The notes under the pieces are model-generated. The model did no database searches and was not told the DNA's origin. It worked only from the letters and a program-made list of their open reading frames with translations. A DNA stretch of 64,000 nucleotides from assembly GCA_016280725.1 (NCBI GenBank), contig JAEEHF010000085.1, positions 1 through 64,000 of the forward strand, in the 5' to 3' direction. Source of the stretch: Bacillota bacterium. GTDB lineage: Bacteria > Bacillota > Clostridia > TANB77 > UBA1234. Position 1 is the stretch's first letter; each line of letters starts with the position of its first letter. The position numbers and the translations under genes are program-made. Positions 25,812-33,814 of the stretch are shown one piece after another.

Positions 25812-26054
25812 TTAAATTTCTATAAGATTTAAACAGCATTTCAATGAGGTTCTAAATCGAAGCATATTGGTTATCGAACCATGCAATCTCATATAAATTT
25901 TATAATTACATGAATCAATATAATAATCTAATCGTAGATTATTTATTTCGATTAAAGTAGCAATAAGGTATTGATATCGTTGTAATTTAGAAATAGCATC
26001 TTCAGAATAACAAAGTGTTCCAATAACTGTGTTTTCATATATTTTAATTTTCAT
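25812..26054 (-). CDS. Hypothetical protein
   Basis: Encodes 80 residues from the ATG at 26054; a GTG at 26066 is an alternative and neither has a good ribosome site. Sequence KIKIYENTVIGTLCYSEDAI then helical. Not recognised. Confidence 0.55.
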   Translation of the reverse strand: MKIKIYENTVIGTLCYSEDAISKLQRYQYLIATLIEINNLRLDYYIDSCNYKIYMRLHGSITNMLRFRTSLKCCLNLIEI

Positions 26055-26087
26055 GAAATAAATCACAATCCCAAAAAATTCTGCATC

Positions 26088-26237
26088 TTATGATTCATTA
26101 TTCATTCCCAATTGTTGTTTTTGTTTAGTTTCATAAAAACCGTTCGATCTAAAAAAATCATATAGGATCATCCACATATAAACTGTTTCTTGCGACAACT
26201 TTTTTTCTTTCTTATTTGATTCAGTATTATTTTTCAT
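26088..26237 (-). CDS. Small protein, 49 residues
   Basis: Short Lys/Asn/Gln-rich gene, MKNNTESNKKEKKLSQETVY then MWMILYDFFRSNGFYETKQ. The FRSNGFYET segment resembles FLKNNGFYET in the 29916 gene, suggesting shared ancestry or a short interaction motif. Only a weak ribosome site (GGA). Confidence 0.5.
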   Translation of the reverse strand: MKNNTESNKKEKKLSQETVYMWMILYDFFRSNGFYETKQKQQLGMNNES

Positions 26238-26266
26238 AATAGTTCCATTTTTAAAGTAAAATATAA

Positions 26267-26725
26267 TTATTCAACTAATACTGCATTGCTAATGATTCTT
26301 TTTAGCAATTCAGTTTCGTTTTGCTTTCGTTCATAAATACGACGCAATGAAGCTAGCTCTTCAAAAGTTACTTGTATAGTATACATTTTCTTTGGCAATG
26401 GATCAGCTCCATTTAAAATATCGATAGTTCTTTTAAGATACTTAATAGATTCCGGTCCAACGCCATGCATATTAAGGAGCTCTTTATCGGAAAGTTTAGA
26501 CAATTTAGAAATATCTGTTTCTCCAGTATAAGTATCAATATAATCATACCGAGCTAGAATATTAAAAAGTCTAGCTGGTTGTATCCGTCCACTTCCTAGT
26601 TCATTGTATGCCTGCTCTATTGCTGTGCGAATAATATCATTGTTTACAACCATTGCAGTTTGATCCGAATCCACATCTTTAATGCGTCGTAGACCACGTT
26701 CATGAATACATCTATGTATAGCCAT
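26267..26725 (-). CDS. RNA polymerase alpha-CTD-like helix-hairpin-helix protein
   Basis: Encodes 152 residues. ISKLSKLSDKELLNMHGVGP followed by SIKYLKRTI (about 85-115) matches the alpha C-terminal-domain fold (LSxxELLxxxxxGxxSxxxL) that binds UP elements and activators. It is one of four such proteins here (also 27319, 38478, 41037), but its N-terminus is the MAIH..IHE..KDVD start of the zinc-ribbon gene at 24268 instead of a helix-turn-helix. A role in transcription is inferred. Confidence 0.65.
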   Translation of the reverse strand: MAIHRCIHERGLRRIKDVDSDQTAMVVNNDIIRTAIEQAYNELGSGRIQPARLFNILARYDYIDTYTGETDISKLSKLSDKELLNMHGVGPESIKYLKRTIDILNGADPLPKKMYTIQVTFEELASLRRIYERKQNETELLKRIISNAVLVE

Positions 26726-26771
26726 AATAACTTTTCGCTTTCTATTTGAGCTTTTTTAAAATATATAACAT

Positions 26772-27281
26772 CTATTTAAATGGTCTATATTGTACGTGCA
26801 TCCATCTACGAGTAAGCCCTAGATCGCTTCTAAGTTTATCTATTTTTGCTTTTAGATTTTCTATAAAGTTTGGCGGTAAAATATCAATTATTTCATATTT
26901 GTTTTGTTTGGTATAATCGTAGAATCTTTTTATTTTTATAAGATCACAATACTTATTGTATTTTTCTTCGGATACTTCAAAAACTCCGTTTTCGTTGTAA
27001 GACTCGTCGTCAACATCCAATTCCTCATCTAAAATTTTATAAGCTTCATGTTCGGTCATAAATCCAAGAGGATAATAAATTCTAATAAAATCATCATCTG
27101 GGCCAACCTCTATAAATGCTACATAATATCCTGAGTGAATTTTGTCGATATCGCCAGCAATATATTGAGCTTGCTGACTAAGTTCGCGAAAAAACTTACT
27201 ATCATCAGAATGATTATCGATTTCAGAGACAATGCTTTTAATATTAGATATCTGTTCCTTAATAATATCTTCAAGAGACAT
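26772..27281 (-). CDS. Hypothetical protein
   Basis: Encodes 169 residues, acidic and helical at the N-terminus (coiled-coil-like), with a central beta-rich part (GYYVAFIEVGPDDDFIRIYY). No known motif. Weak ribosome site. Confidence 0.7.
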   Translation of the reverse strand: MSLEDIIKEQISNIKSIVSEIDNHSDDSKFFRELSQQAQYIAGDIDKIHSGYYVAFIEVGPDDDFIRIYYPLGFMTEHEAYKILDEELDVDDESYNENGVFEVSEEKYNKYCDLIKIKRFYDYTKQNKYEIIDILPPNFIENLKAKIDKLRSDLGLTRRWMHVQYRPFK

Positions 27282-27318
27282 TTTTTTTCTCGCTTTCTAA
27301 TTGAGCTACATAGACAAT

Positions 27319-27726
27319 TTACAAATTGCATTTTTGTTTATACAAAATATTAGCTTTTCTAGCAAATTTTAGCGACATCGATCCAAAATTTCTAATTCCT
27401 AACAAAGTTTCATCAGAATATGAATCCAATGATCCATTGTTGATTTCAATTTCACTAATTATACCAGCCCTATCAAGACATCTAAAAACTCTAGTTGCCT
27501 GTGGCTCTGTATCGCATGCTTCTAATATAGAATCATAAAAAAGATAATCAGCATCGCCGTTTACAGCATTGATATGATTTTTTTCTGAAATAATATGCTG
27601 TTTTTCTCTTTTATAAATTTGCATAACTCTTGAAGGACTTATACCAAACTGTATAGCAATATTACTATAAGATTGACCGCAATCTTTCAATGCAACAATT
27701 TCTCGATTTCTCTGTACAAGATTCAT
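27319..27726 (-). CDS. Sigma-region-4-like HTH plus alpha-CTD-like protein
   Basis: Encodes 135 residues. N-terminus REIVALKDCGQSYSNIAIQF then GISPSRVMQIYKREKQ is a sigma70 region-4-type helix-turn-helix (about 6-42). C-terminus SLDSYSDETLLGIRNFGSMS then LKFARK (about 100-125) is a clear alpha-CTD signature. A small protein joining the two DNA-contacting modules of RNA polymerase holoenzyme could redirect host or phage polymerase to phage promoters. That role is inference; the domains are visible. Confidence 0.75.
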   Translation of the reverse strand: MNLVQRNREIVALKDCGQSYSNIAIQFGISPSRVMQIYKREKQHIISEKNHINAVNGDADYLFYDSILEACDTEPQATRVFRCLDRAGIISEIEINNGSLDSYSDETLLGIRNFGSMSLKFARKANILYKQKCNL

Positions 27727-27769
27727 AAATGTATTAGCCTTTCGATATTAATTAAAAATATAATAGGTA

Positions 27770-28024
27770 TCATATTCTATGACTACGAGGGCATTCGTCG
27801 ATTGTTAACTCGCATCTTGAACAGTCAAAATCGCAATCATATTCTTCTCCTATATATCCGCAATCAGCGCATTCATATTTGTACACATGCGGAGATTTAT
27901 AAAGTTTCTTTATTTGTATTCGATATATCAATGGTACATCACAATTACATCTGCATAATAAATGCGTATCCGAATCATAACAATCTATACGTTCTGGATG
28001 AACGAGTAGTATTTCTTTAGACAT
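27770..28024 (-). CDS. Small zinc-binding protein
   Basis: Encodes 84 residues from ATG at 28024 (AGAAAGAG upstream); the longer frame is leader. CRCNC, YECADCG and CDFDCSRC provide multiple Cys pairs for one or two zinc knuckles. Similar layout to the 24461 gene (IYRIQIKKLYKSPHVYKYEC against YGIVIKKQYTHPSWYRFKC), so they are paralogues. Confidence 0.7.
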   Translation of the reverse strand: MSKEILLVHPERIDCYDSDTHLLCRCNCDVPLIYRIQIKKLYKSPHVYKYECADCGYIGEEYDCDFDCSRCELTIDECPRSHRI

Positions 28025-28073
28025 ACAACTCTTTCTCTTAGTGATGCATAATATATGATCAAATATCAATAGG

Positions 28074-28156
<83 letters not shown>

Positions 28157-28166
28157 ATTTAAATAT

Positions 28167-28197
28167 AATAACGAGAGCTTCTTCCACGCTCGTTATT
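28167..28197 (-). terminator. Terminator AATAACGAG/CTCGTTATT
   Basis: Nine-pair stem (28189-28197 with 28167-28175) followed by ATATTT on the minus strand, after the 28210 gene and before tRNA-Leu. Confidence 0.7.
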
Positions 28198-28209
28198 CAC
28201 CGCTTAAAA

Positions 28210-28497
28210 CTATATCATCAGTAAACGATGAATTTTACCATCTACTACATATAGTACACCCTCTGCTCCATCATAAGCATCAATGTAATAGTCGGTTGAT
28301 TCATCAGGAATTTCTACTACAATCAACTCAGAACAGTCACCGCTGCAATCGATACCCAGTTCTATAAGCTCAATAAGTTTCTTATTAGTATGACAATCGT
28401 TTGAATCCCATAGATTAACATCTTCCAGGTTATACTTTTCTATAATATCCTGTTTAACATTAAAACCGCCAATGCAGTTGTTTATAGCAAGTTTCAT
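28210..28497 (-). CDS. Hypothetical protein
   Basis: Encodes 95 residues, acidic, with IELGIDCSGDCSELIVVEIP and a C-terminal beta hairpin EGVLYVVDGKIHRLL. ATGA overlap with the zinc gene upstream. Not recognised. Confidence 0.7.
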   Translation of the reverse strand: MKLAINNCIGGFNVKQDIIEKYNLEDVNLWDSNDCHTNKKLIELIELGIDCSGDCSELIVVEIPDESTDYYIDAYDGAEGVLYVVDGKIHRLLMI

Positions 28498-28688
28498 AAT
28501 TTTTCCTCATTATTTTTGATAAAATCTCTAAAGTCGTTTATGCATTTGTCACATAATTCGACCTCTAGATCAGGACGCCATTCTTTGCCCCAATTTCTTG
28601 GACAATATTTATAGGCACCGAATGCATAATATGCATCATTTCCTGTTATAGTTTTATTACATCGATCACACACTCGAGCTCGTGCCAT
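28494..28688 (-). CDS. Small zinc-binding protein
   Basis: Encodes 64 residues. CDRC at about 7 and CDKC near 50, with a further Cys between, form a zinc site around AYYAFGAYKYCP. AAGGAGAG precedes ATG, just downstream of the hairpin at 28707-28734. Confidence 0.75.
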   Translation of the reverse strand: MARARVCDRCNKTITGNDAYYAFGAYKYCPRNWGKEWRPDLEVELCDKCINDFRDFIKNNEEKL

Positions 28689-28702
28689 ATACTCTCCTTA
28701 AA

Positions 28703-28813
28703 AATATAAATCTAATCCCCGCCTATTAGATTTATGTTGAACTACCCCAACCAGTTGTCACACTTGGACTTCGCTACAGGTACTATTATTTCCCACATTA
28801 GCAAAGGTTCAAC
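28703..28813 (-). ncRNA. Predicted structured small RNA or leader
   Basis: GTTGAAC (28807-28813) pairs perfectly with GTTCAAC (28736-28742) to close a domain, followed at once by the hairpin TAAATCTAAT/ATTAGATTTA (28725-28734 with 28707-28716). The loop reads AGGCGGGG and the tail TATTTTT. Same architecture and GGCGG element as the RNAs at 23188 and 42782. It sits between tRNA-Lys and a zinc-ribbon gene, so it may also act as a leader. Confidence 0.55.
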
Positions 28814-28834
28814 TCCTTAATTAAATATCAATGG

Positions 28835-28907
28835 TGCGCCCTATGGGTCTCGAACCCATGACCTTGAGATTAAAAGTCTCCTGCTCTACCAACTGAGCTA
28901 AAGGCGC
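28835..28907 (-). tRNA. tRNA-Lys (UUU)
   Basis: A 73-nt cloverleaf: acceptor GCGCCTT/AGGGCGC, D-arm GCTC..GAGC, anticodon loop CTTTTAA (TTT), T-arm ATGGG TTCGAGA CCCAT. CCA not encoded. Decodes AAA/AAG. Confidence 0.95.
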
Positions 28908-28919
28908 ATGAATATAATA

Positions 28920-29192
28920 CTAGCAGTCATCTATTTGCAAATGTTCAAGATAAACTGCTAGGAGTCTTCCAATATAAGTTATTTGACTATAGGATTCATT
29001 AAAGCTGTGTGCTATTAGATTTCCACGTGGATCAACTACATTTAATCTACCAAATTTATCTATGCGCAACCCATAATCTCCATCCAAATATGCTTCTTTA
29101 TTCGGATCGATAGAATTAGGAGCATGTTTATATGTATCCAATAGACAAAAAGCAGTGTTTACAAAATGTTCAGATGCTTCTCTATAGTTCAT
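28920..29192 (-). CDS. Hypothetical protein
   Basis: Encodes 90 residues: a helical N-terminus, then a beta-rich YGLRIDKFGRLNVVDPRGN stretch and a helical end. Not recognised. Confidence 0.65.
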   Translation of the reverse strand: MNYREASEHFVNTAFCLLDTYKHAPNSIDPNKEAYLDGDYGLRIDKFGRLNVVDPRGNLIAHSFNESYSQITYIGRLLAVYLEHLQIDDC

Positions 29193-29228
29193 TATATCTC
29201 GCTTTCTAACTGAGCATTAAAAAATTTT

Positions 29229-29789
29229 TTAAAGGTCGAGATCAAAAATATCAGTAAGTGATTTATTAAAAAATTCATAGATATAATCTAGCGATACCGG
29301 AGTATAGTCATTTGCATCTACTCCAACATCAAATCTACGAAGTCCCTGCCATTGGTTTATTTCATTGGTTCTCTTTTTCGAATGAATATGTCCATGACAC
29401 ATAATGGATCCATACTCTCGTCCATTCCATGAAAAGAAAGGATAGTGTGACATACAGATTTTTAGACCATCAATATCAAATTCTTGATAATCATTTATTG
29501 TTTCAAAAATAGGCGGTTTATCATCTTTATAGATATTTCGCTTGTCATGATTGCCAAAAATCAAATGAACGTGATTACAATTAATTTGAGATCGATATTT
29601 CATACATTTTGTATAACTACCACCCATTGTAAAATCGCCAAGTATATACAAAATATCATTAATATTTACTGTATTATTAATATTGTCAATTAAAGTTTTG
29701 TCCATTTCGTCAACATCGTTGAATGGCCGATCAACATACCTAATAATATTAGCATGTCCAAAATGAGGATCTGATGTTAGAAATATCAT
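29229..29789 (-). CDS. Calcineurin-like metallophospho-esterase
   Basis: Encodes 186 residues with the full metal-binding set: TSDPHFGH (D7, H9), ILGDF, FGNHDKR, MSHYPF and CHGHIHS. Such phage enzymes hydrolyse phosphodiesters or nucleotides; some act against cyclic-nucleotide defence signals, but the substrate cannot be told here. GH, GNHD and GHxH are intact, so it is likely active. Confidence 0.85.
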   Translation of the reverse strand: MIFLTSDPHFGHANIIRYVDRPFNDVDEMDKTLIDNINNTVNINDILYILGDFTMGGSYTKCMKYRSQINCNHVHLIFGNHDKRNIYKDDKPPIFETINDYQEFDIDGLKICMSHYPFFSWNGREYGSIMCHGHIHSKKRTNEINQWQGLRRFDVGVDANDYTPVSLDYIYEFFNKSLTDIFDLDL

Positions 29790-29814
29790 TGTATCTCGCT
29801 ATCTGTTGGAAACT

Positions 29815-29905
29815 TTTGAAAATATCCGAGTTGCCCTACCACTTCTATCCTCGGATTTATGTCTAGTCTCTCATATATGGAATATAATACTAGACACCCG
29901 CCATT
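29815..29905 (-). ncRNA. Predicted two-hairpin small RNA
   Basis: GTCTAGT (29889-29895) pairs with ACTAGAC (29861-29867), and ATCCGAG (29850-29856) pairs with CTCGGAT (29824-29830), followed by ATTTTC. GGCGGGTG precedes the first stem. The architecture resembles the other predicted RNAs. It could simply be a terminator with an upstream hairpin. Confidence 0.45.
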
Positions 29906-29915
29906 TTATCTAAAA

Positions 29916-30260
29916 CTATGATGAATGCTTTTCAAAATACTTAGCTGTTTTAACATTACCCTTAAAAATTGCTTGCGAAAGTAGTGCAACACTTATTTTG
30001 CATATAATAATTGTTGCTCCTCCGAAAAATATAAGCATACTCTTTTCCGGATTTTTATCGCACCATTTGGATACTTTATTAAATATTTTCATACTTATCG
30101 ATGTGTCTTCTTGTTGAACATCTTCGTTTGTTTTACTTTCTGCATCATTAATGGCATTATCAGGTGATATAGTTTCATAAAAACCATTATTTTTTAGAAA
30201 GTTTTCAAACTCCTTTGAATCAACAGTTGGTACATTTTTCAAACTATCCGAATGACTCAT
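29916..30260 (-). CDS. Small membrane protein
   Basis: Encodes 114 residues: an acidic, probably disordered N-terminus containing FLKNNGFYET, then one membrane segment at about 78-96 (SMLIFFGGATIIICKISVALL). Own promoter at 30331-30356. AAAGGAG before ATG. Function unknown. Confidence 0.75.
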   Translation of the reverse strand: MSHSDSLKNVPTVDSKEFENFLKNNGFYETISPDNAINDAESKTNEDVQQEDTSISMKIFNKVSKWCDKNPEKSMLIFFGGATIIICKISVALLSQAIFKGNVKTAKYFEKHSS

Positions 30261-30295
30261 TTTTTACTCCTTTCAAGAGTTTTTACAATGAGGAA

Positions 30296-30323
30296 AAATA
30301 TAAGAGAGAGCCTTATCTCTCCC
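30296..30323 (-). promoter_or_regulatory. Leader hairpin with U-rich tail
   Basis: GAGAG ATAAGG CTCTC followed by TTATATTTTT, just downstream of the promoter at 30331-30356. Either an attenuator or the terminator of the 30357 gene. Confidence 0.5.
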
Positions 30324-30330
30324 TCTCCTC

Positions 30331-30356
30331 ATTATACAACCGGAAAATTTTGCGAA
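30331..30356 (-). promoter_or_regulatory. Phage-type promoter for the 29916 gene
   Basis: TTCGCA (30351-30356), 14 bases, perfect TATAAT (30331-30336), then GAGG. It directly abuts the stop codon of the 30357 gene. Confidence 0.75.
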
Positions 30357-30749
30357 TTACTCTGTCTCGTCAGATTGCTTTACTTTTCGTTTAGTAGTCT
30401 TTTCTGTACTTTTAATACGATTTGCAAAAGTTTTTCGACTTTTTCGAGCATTAGACTTTACGCTATCTAAAATATGTTGCGGAGGCATGTTCGGATTCTT
30501 AGTAAGAATTTGAGAAATATCAATCTCGTAAGCAATTGTTTTATTATCTCCTGGAATACGAATCTTTCCGTCGTGATTGTAGAAACTGAATAAAATCTTT
30601 TTGGTATAGATGTCGCGTGCTTGATACTCTATAAATGTAAGATCCGGAACTTCATGTATTGCCACAGTCCTTGGAGTCAACATAAAATATTTAATTATTG
30701 TTTGCCAGTCTTCAATGGTTAGAATGTAATGTCCCTCTCGTTTAATCAT
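30357..30749 (-). CDS. Hypothetical protein with basic tail
   Basis: Encodes 130 residues: an alpha/beta N-terminal domain (HYILTIEDWQTIIKYFML) and a very basic C-terminal 40 residues (SNARKSRKTFANRIKS then TTKRKVK) that could bind nucleic acid. TAATG overlap with the gene upstream. Not recognised. Confidence 0.7.
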   Translation of the reverse strand: MIKREGHYILTIEDWQTIIKYFMLTPRTVAIHEVPDLTFIEYQARDIYTKKILFSFYNHDGKIRIPGDNKTIAYEIDISQILTKNPNMPPQHILDSVKSNARKSRKTFANRIKSTEKTTKRKVKQSDETE

Positions 30750-30922
30750 TATTTTACCTCTTTTTCTATATCCATAATAATCTTTTTGAGTTCTTTCGAC
30801 TTTAATAAAGCTGCTTCCTTCTTTTTGGAGTCCGGAAGAGTCTTAATTCTTAAGTCAATAACTTCTAACTCTCGGAAAATATTTGAAATTACATAATCAT
30901 TAAAAGTATTACCTATATACAT
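30749..30922 (-). CDS. Small helical protein
   Basis: Encodes 57 residues from ATG at 30922 (GGAG upstream). Charged helices rich in Lys/Leu/Glu. Coupled by overlap on both sides (10 bases with the small membrane protein, TAATG with the next gene). Not recognised. Confidence 0.65.
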   Translation of the reverse strand: MYIGNTFNDYVISNIFRELEVIDLRIKTLPDSKKKEAALLKSKELKKIIMDIEKEVK

Positions 30923-31050
30923 AATACAACTCCATAAGCACATATAAATATTGTCGCTAATAAATTTAGAAAAAACATACTAGCTAAATATACGATTACA
31001 ATAATGGCTAATGATATAAGTAATACTCGAATTAGAAATCCGGGCTCCAT
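30913..31050 (-). CDS. Small membrane protein, 45 residues
   Basis: Short gene MEPGFLIRVLLISLAIIVIV... ending VVLCI, almost wholly hydrophobic with two membrane helices. AGGAG lies 6 bases before ATG at 31050, and its TAG lies inside the first codons of the next gene. Function unknown; a regulatory or toxin-like peptide is possible. Confidence 0.65.
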   Translation of the reverse strand: MEPGFLIRVLLISLAIIVIVYLASMFFLNLLATIFICAYGVVLCI

Positions 31051-31059
31051 CATCCTCTC

Positions 31060-31350
31060 CTAGTTATCGTTACGAACTTCTAACCACTTAAAATATTCTT
31101 CAGTAGTTAGTCCTTCTTTTTCAATAGACATAACTCGTTTATTAGTTTCAGCTTGAGTAATTGCGATTTGCATTTGTAAATCTGCATTTCTTTTTTGAAT
31201 ATCAAGCTTAATTAAATCGACACCCCAAGTAAAAAAGAACAATCCAAATATTATCACACCTACTATAATAGATATGATTTTAATTATTTGACGATTATCA
31301 TCCGCATCTTTTTGTAACTTGGCATAAATATGATCTTCAACTTGAACCAT
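31060..31350 (-). CDS. Membrane-anchored coiled-coil protein
   Basis: Encodes 96 residues: one membrane helix at about 21-41 (IIKIISIIVGVIIFGLFFF) and a C-terminal coiled-coil-like helix (LQMQIAITQAETNKRVMSI). GAGG precedes ATG. Function unknown. Confidence 0.7.
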   Translation of the reverse strand: MVQVEDHIYAKLQKDADDNRQIIKIISIIVGVIIFGLFFFTWGVDLIKLDIQKRNADLQMQIAITQAETNKRVMSIEKEGLTTEEYFKWLEVRNDN

Positions 31351-31356
31351 ATATTA

Positions 31357-31602
31357 TTACACCTCGCACATTGTTGAATATTCTAATAAAATCCATTCTG
31401 GAGATTTTATAGTAATATCTGGAATTGGTTCAGACCAAGGAGTGCTACCTTCAGTTACTAACATATAATCATGTAATTCATTCATATCAAACCAATATTT
31501 AGAATATTTTTCAGCATCTTCTCTAGTAAGATGTGGAATTTTTATTAGTTTATCATTTTCTGGAACTACATATAAGTATAGATCATAAAAACCGTTATCC
31601 AT
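31357..31602 (-). CDS. Hypothetical protein
   Basis: Encodes 81 residues from ATG at 31602, 9 bases after AAGGAG. The much longer hydrophobic frame to 31779 is only the shadow of the next gene. Sequence MDNGFYDLYLYVVPENDKLI then TPWSEPIPDI. Not recognised. Confidence 0.7.
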   Translation of the reverse strand: MDNGFYDLYLYVVPENDKLIKIPHLTREDAEKYSKYWFDMNELHDYMLVTEGSTPWSEPIPDITIKSPEWILLEYSTMCEV

Positions 31603-31783
31603 TGTATAATGACTCCTTATATCGTATCCAGTCTTGTCGAAATGCCTCAATATCTTCGGGACTTCCTTCAATGATATAAATATCATCATCGAGCATATGA
31701 ATACAATTGTGTAATCCAACAAGGGATTTGAAGTATTCAAAATCAGGTATATCAGTTTTGAATATATATGTATTATCAATCAT
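31595..31783 (-). CDS. Hypothetical small protein
   Basis: Encodes 62 residues from ATG at 31783, overlapping the upstream stop. Acidic alpha/beta fragment with IYIIEGSPEDIEAFRQDWI. Not recognised. Confidence 0.65.
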   Translation of the reverse strand: MIDNTYIFKTDIPDFEYFKSLVGLHNCIHMLDDDIYIIEGSPEDIEAFRQDWIRYKESLYNG

Positions 31784-32597
31784 TAGCACTATCCTCTGCA
31801 GGTTTTAAAAGCTTCATTTTACGATTTCGCCTTTCTTTTGTTTTAGCACTACGATCCTCGGCATGCTTAAGTTGACTTTTGAATGCTGCTCGAGGATTTG
31901 GAAATCCTAGTGTTTCAAAATATTTACGAGATATGGCCATAGACAGGCCTATCTCTGGATTAAACACATCATTATCCATGCATTTACCAATCGTTTTTGT
32001 AGTGTCAGACCAAAATACTATTACGGCCGGATCATTAATAATAACATGAGTTATAACGGGAATGTTCTTGATCATTATCTCTCCATCGTTTATGGATTTT
32101 ACAATATTTCTAATAGTATCTTTAACATTAACTACTGATTCTGTTTTATTAAATACAACAGGATCACATTTCTCATTAGCTGTAAGTTGTTTGCATCCTA
32201 ACATTGATTCAAAATCCGATACGAACTTTCTAGTATAAACAGCAGTAATCATATTAATTATTCTTGGAGTAGCTGTTATAGCTTGACAATGATAAATATA
32301 TCTATTATCAAGACAACTCCATTCACAACACATATCAGATACTTTGAATATAAATACTTCAAGAATTCTAGTATTAGGATTTGGTCCAACCACTGCTATG
32401 TATATATCGCGATAATCACTTTCTGATAAAATTGGCGTATCCCAACTAATGTTGCATGACAATCTAAAACCGTCATGTTTTAAATCGACATTGGTTGGCT
32501 TATTAATAAAATCAATACCGCAATATGAACAATCTTTTTTATAATTACTAAGAATTGCAACTTCGTACGGTTGATCAAATGCTACTAATCTATTCAT
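31776..32597 (-). CDS. Conserved phage protein, unknown function
   Basis: Encodes 273 residues. An N-terminal domain with CSYCG and several Cys, then a C-terminal block VIVFWSDTTKTIGKCMDND followed by FNPEIGLSMAISRKYF. The second part matches a recurring phage pattern (a polar beta hairpin TKTxxKC.. then a xGLxMAIxKK helix) whose role I do not know. Ends in a basic tail. Overlaps both neighbours. Confidence 0.75.
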   Translation of the reverse strand: MNRLVAFDQPYEVAILSNYKKDCSYCGIDFINKPTNVDLKHDGFRLSCNISWDTPILSESDYRDIYIAVVGPNPNTRILEVFIFKVSDMCCEWSCLDNRYIYHCQAITATPRIINMITAVYTRKFVSDFESMLGCKQLTANEKCDPVVFNKTESVVNVKDTIRNIVKSINDGEIMIKNIPVITHVIINDPAVIVFWSDTTKTIGKCMDNDVFNPEIGLSMAISRKYFETLGFPNPRAAFKSQLKHAEDRSAKTKERRNRKMKLLKPAEDSAND

Positions 32598-32835
32598 TTA
32601 CATACTCTTTCTGTTTAGAAAATTCTATTAATTTTATAAGATACCACTTAGCTTTTTCTAAATCTTCGATTTCGTTGCCTTTATTTTCATATCGCCATAT
32701 GTATTTTAAAATATTACCTTTTAAATATCCACAAAAAGCTTCAGTGGTCATACTAGATTTAATGGCATCAATACATTCAATATCTCCTTGTGTATAGTGA
32801 TCGGGATGATTTACCATATCTTTTTCAAGAACCAT
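32590..32835 (-). CDS. DUF3310 family protein
   Basis: Encodes 81 residues. VNHPDHYTQGDIECIDAI, then CGYLKGNILKYIWRYENKGN and LEKAKWYLIKLI give the full DUF3310 signature, common in phages and often near nucleotide-metabolism genes. Function unproven. AGGAG precedes ATG. Confidence 0.85.
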   Translation of the reverse strand: MVLEKDMVNHPDHYTQGDIECIDAIKSSMTTEAFCGYLKGNILKYIWRYENKGNEIEDLEKAKWYLIKLIEFSKQKEYVNE

Positions 32836-32844
32836 ATATAACTC

Positions 32845-33060
32845 CTAATATTTAGGTGTACGTTTAGCAACTATTCTAACCGTTTCTGATTCAGTATGTT
32901 TTGTTTTAGATGCATTATGTTTTTTATTTCGTTTTTTAGAACAACAATCAGAATATCCATTACGATATCCTAGCATCCAAAATAACAATAATAGAGCAAT
33001 TTCCAATAAACATAGTAATATAATAATTATTACTTGAAATGTAGCTGAGTTTAAAAACAT
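32845..33060 (-). CDS. Small single-helix membrane protein
   Basis: Encodes 71 residues. Membrane helix at about 8-30 (FQVIIIILLCLLEIALLLLF), then a basic cytoplasmic-type tail with YSDCCSKKRNKKH. Function unknown. Confidence 0.7.
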   Translation of the reverse strand: MFLNSATFQVIIIILLCLLEIALLLLFWMLGYRNGYSDCCSKKRNKKHNASKTKHTESETVRIVAKRTPKY

Positions 33061-33064
33061 TATC

Positions 33065-33796
33065 CTATTCCTCTATCATAGTTTCACTAAATAAAACACC
33101 GAGTATAAATCCGCCTAACCAATTTCCAATAGTAGTAAATACCAATTGAATAAATGCTTGCAATATACTAATTTTACCAGCAAGTATACCAAATGGAAGA
33201 AAAAACATATTAGCTATACTATGCTCAAACCCACAAGCAACGAAAGCGGTTATAGGAAAAAGAACAGCTATAAAACGTTCAATTTTAGAACATGTCGGTT
33301 CTATATACACACTTATCCATACCGCTAAACATACTAAAATGTTGCACGCTAATCCTTTTGCAAAAATAACCAATTCAGATTGATTGCATTTAGAAACAGC
33401 TATATCGGTTAGAGTAGAATAATCAAAATTACATGCTACTACTAATGCGAACATAGCCATTGCTCCAATAAAATTAGAAATATAATTTGTTAATAATAAT
33501 TTAGTTGGTGAATATGCTTTATTTGTTGCATCTGTTTCTCCACTAAGCAATCCTCTAATCATGCAGTTTCCAGTGAATAATTCAGCTCCAGTCACAACTA
33601 CAAAAAATAGTCCAGAAGAAAACATAATACCACATACTATTTTATTACATCCTTCTTCCTTGGCTATACTCATAAGTAATGCGCCAATTGATATAAACAT
33701 ACCGGCCAATATACCAAGGTTTATAGATTGATTCAAATGTAATTTATTTTTTAGTATCTTTACCGCAATAATAGCTTTTTTATTTTCGTCTAACAT
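33065..33796 (-). CDS. Formate/nitrite transporter (FNT) family channel
   Basis: Encodes 243 residues. Six hydrophobic segments with the FNT hallmarks: GAELFTGNCM (conserved Thr of the slit loop), TNYISNFIGA, FAKGLACNILVCLAVWIS and GFEHSIANMFFLPFG with the central His. These channels pass formate, nitrite or hydrosulfide across the inner membrane. Length is near the family norm and key residues are intact. A complete anion channel in a phage is unusual and would act as an auxiliary metabolic gene. AAGGA precedes ATG; flanked by small membrane and ADP-ribose genes. Confidence 0.88.
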   Translation of the reverse strand: MLDENKKAIIAVKILKNKLHLNQSINLGILAGMFISIGALLMSIAKEEGCNKIVCGIMFSSGLFFVVVTGAELFTGNCMIRGLLSGETDATNKAYSPTKLLLTNYISNFIGAMAMFALVVACNFDYSTLTDIAVSKCNQSELVIFAKGLACNILVCLAVWISVYIEPTCSKIERFIAVLFPITAFVACGFEHSIANMFFLPFGILAGKISILQAFIQLVFTTIGNWLGGFILGVLFSETMIEE

Positions 33797-33814
33797 AAGC
33801 CAATATTCCTTATT

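Noticed and set aside
31603-31779. Hydrophobic N-terminal extension of the 31357 gene
   Set aside because: It is the shadow of the 31595 gene in another frame; AAGGAG points to ATG at 31602.
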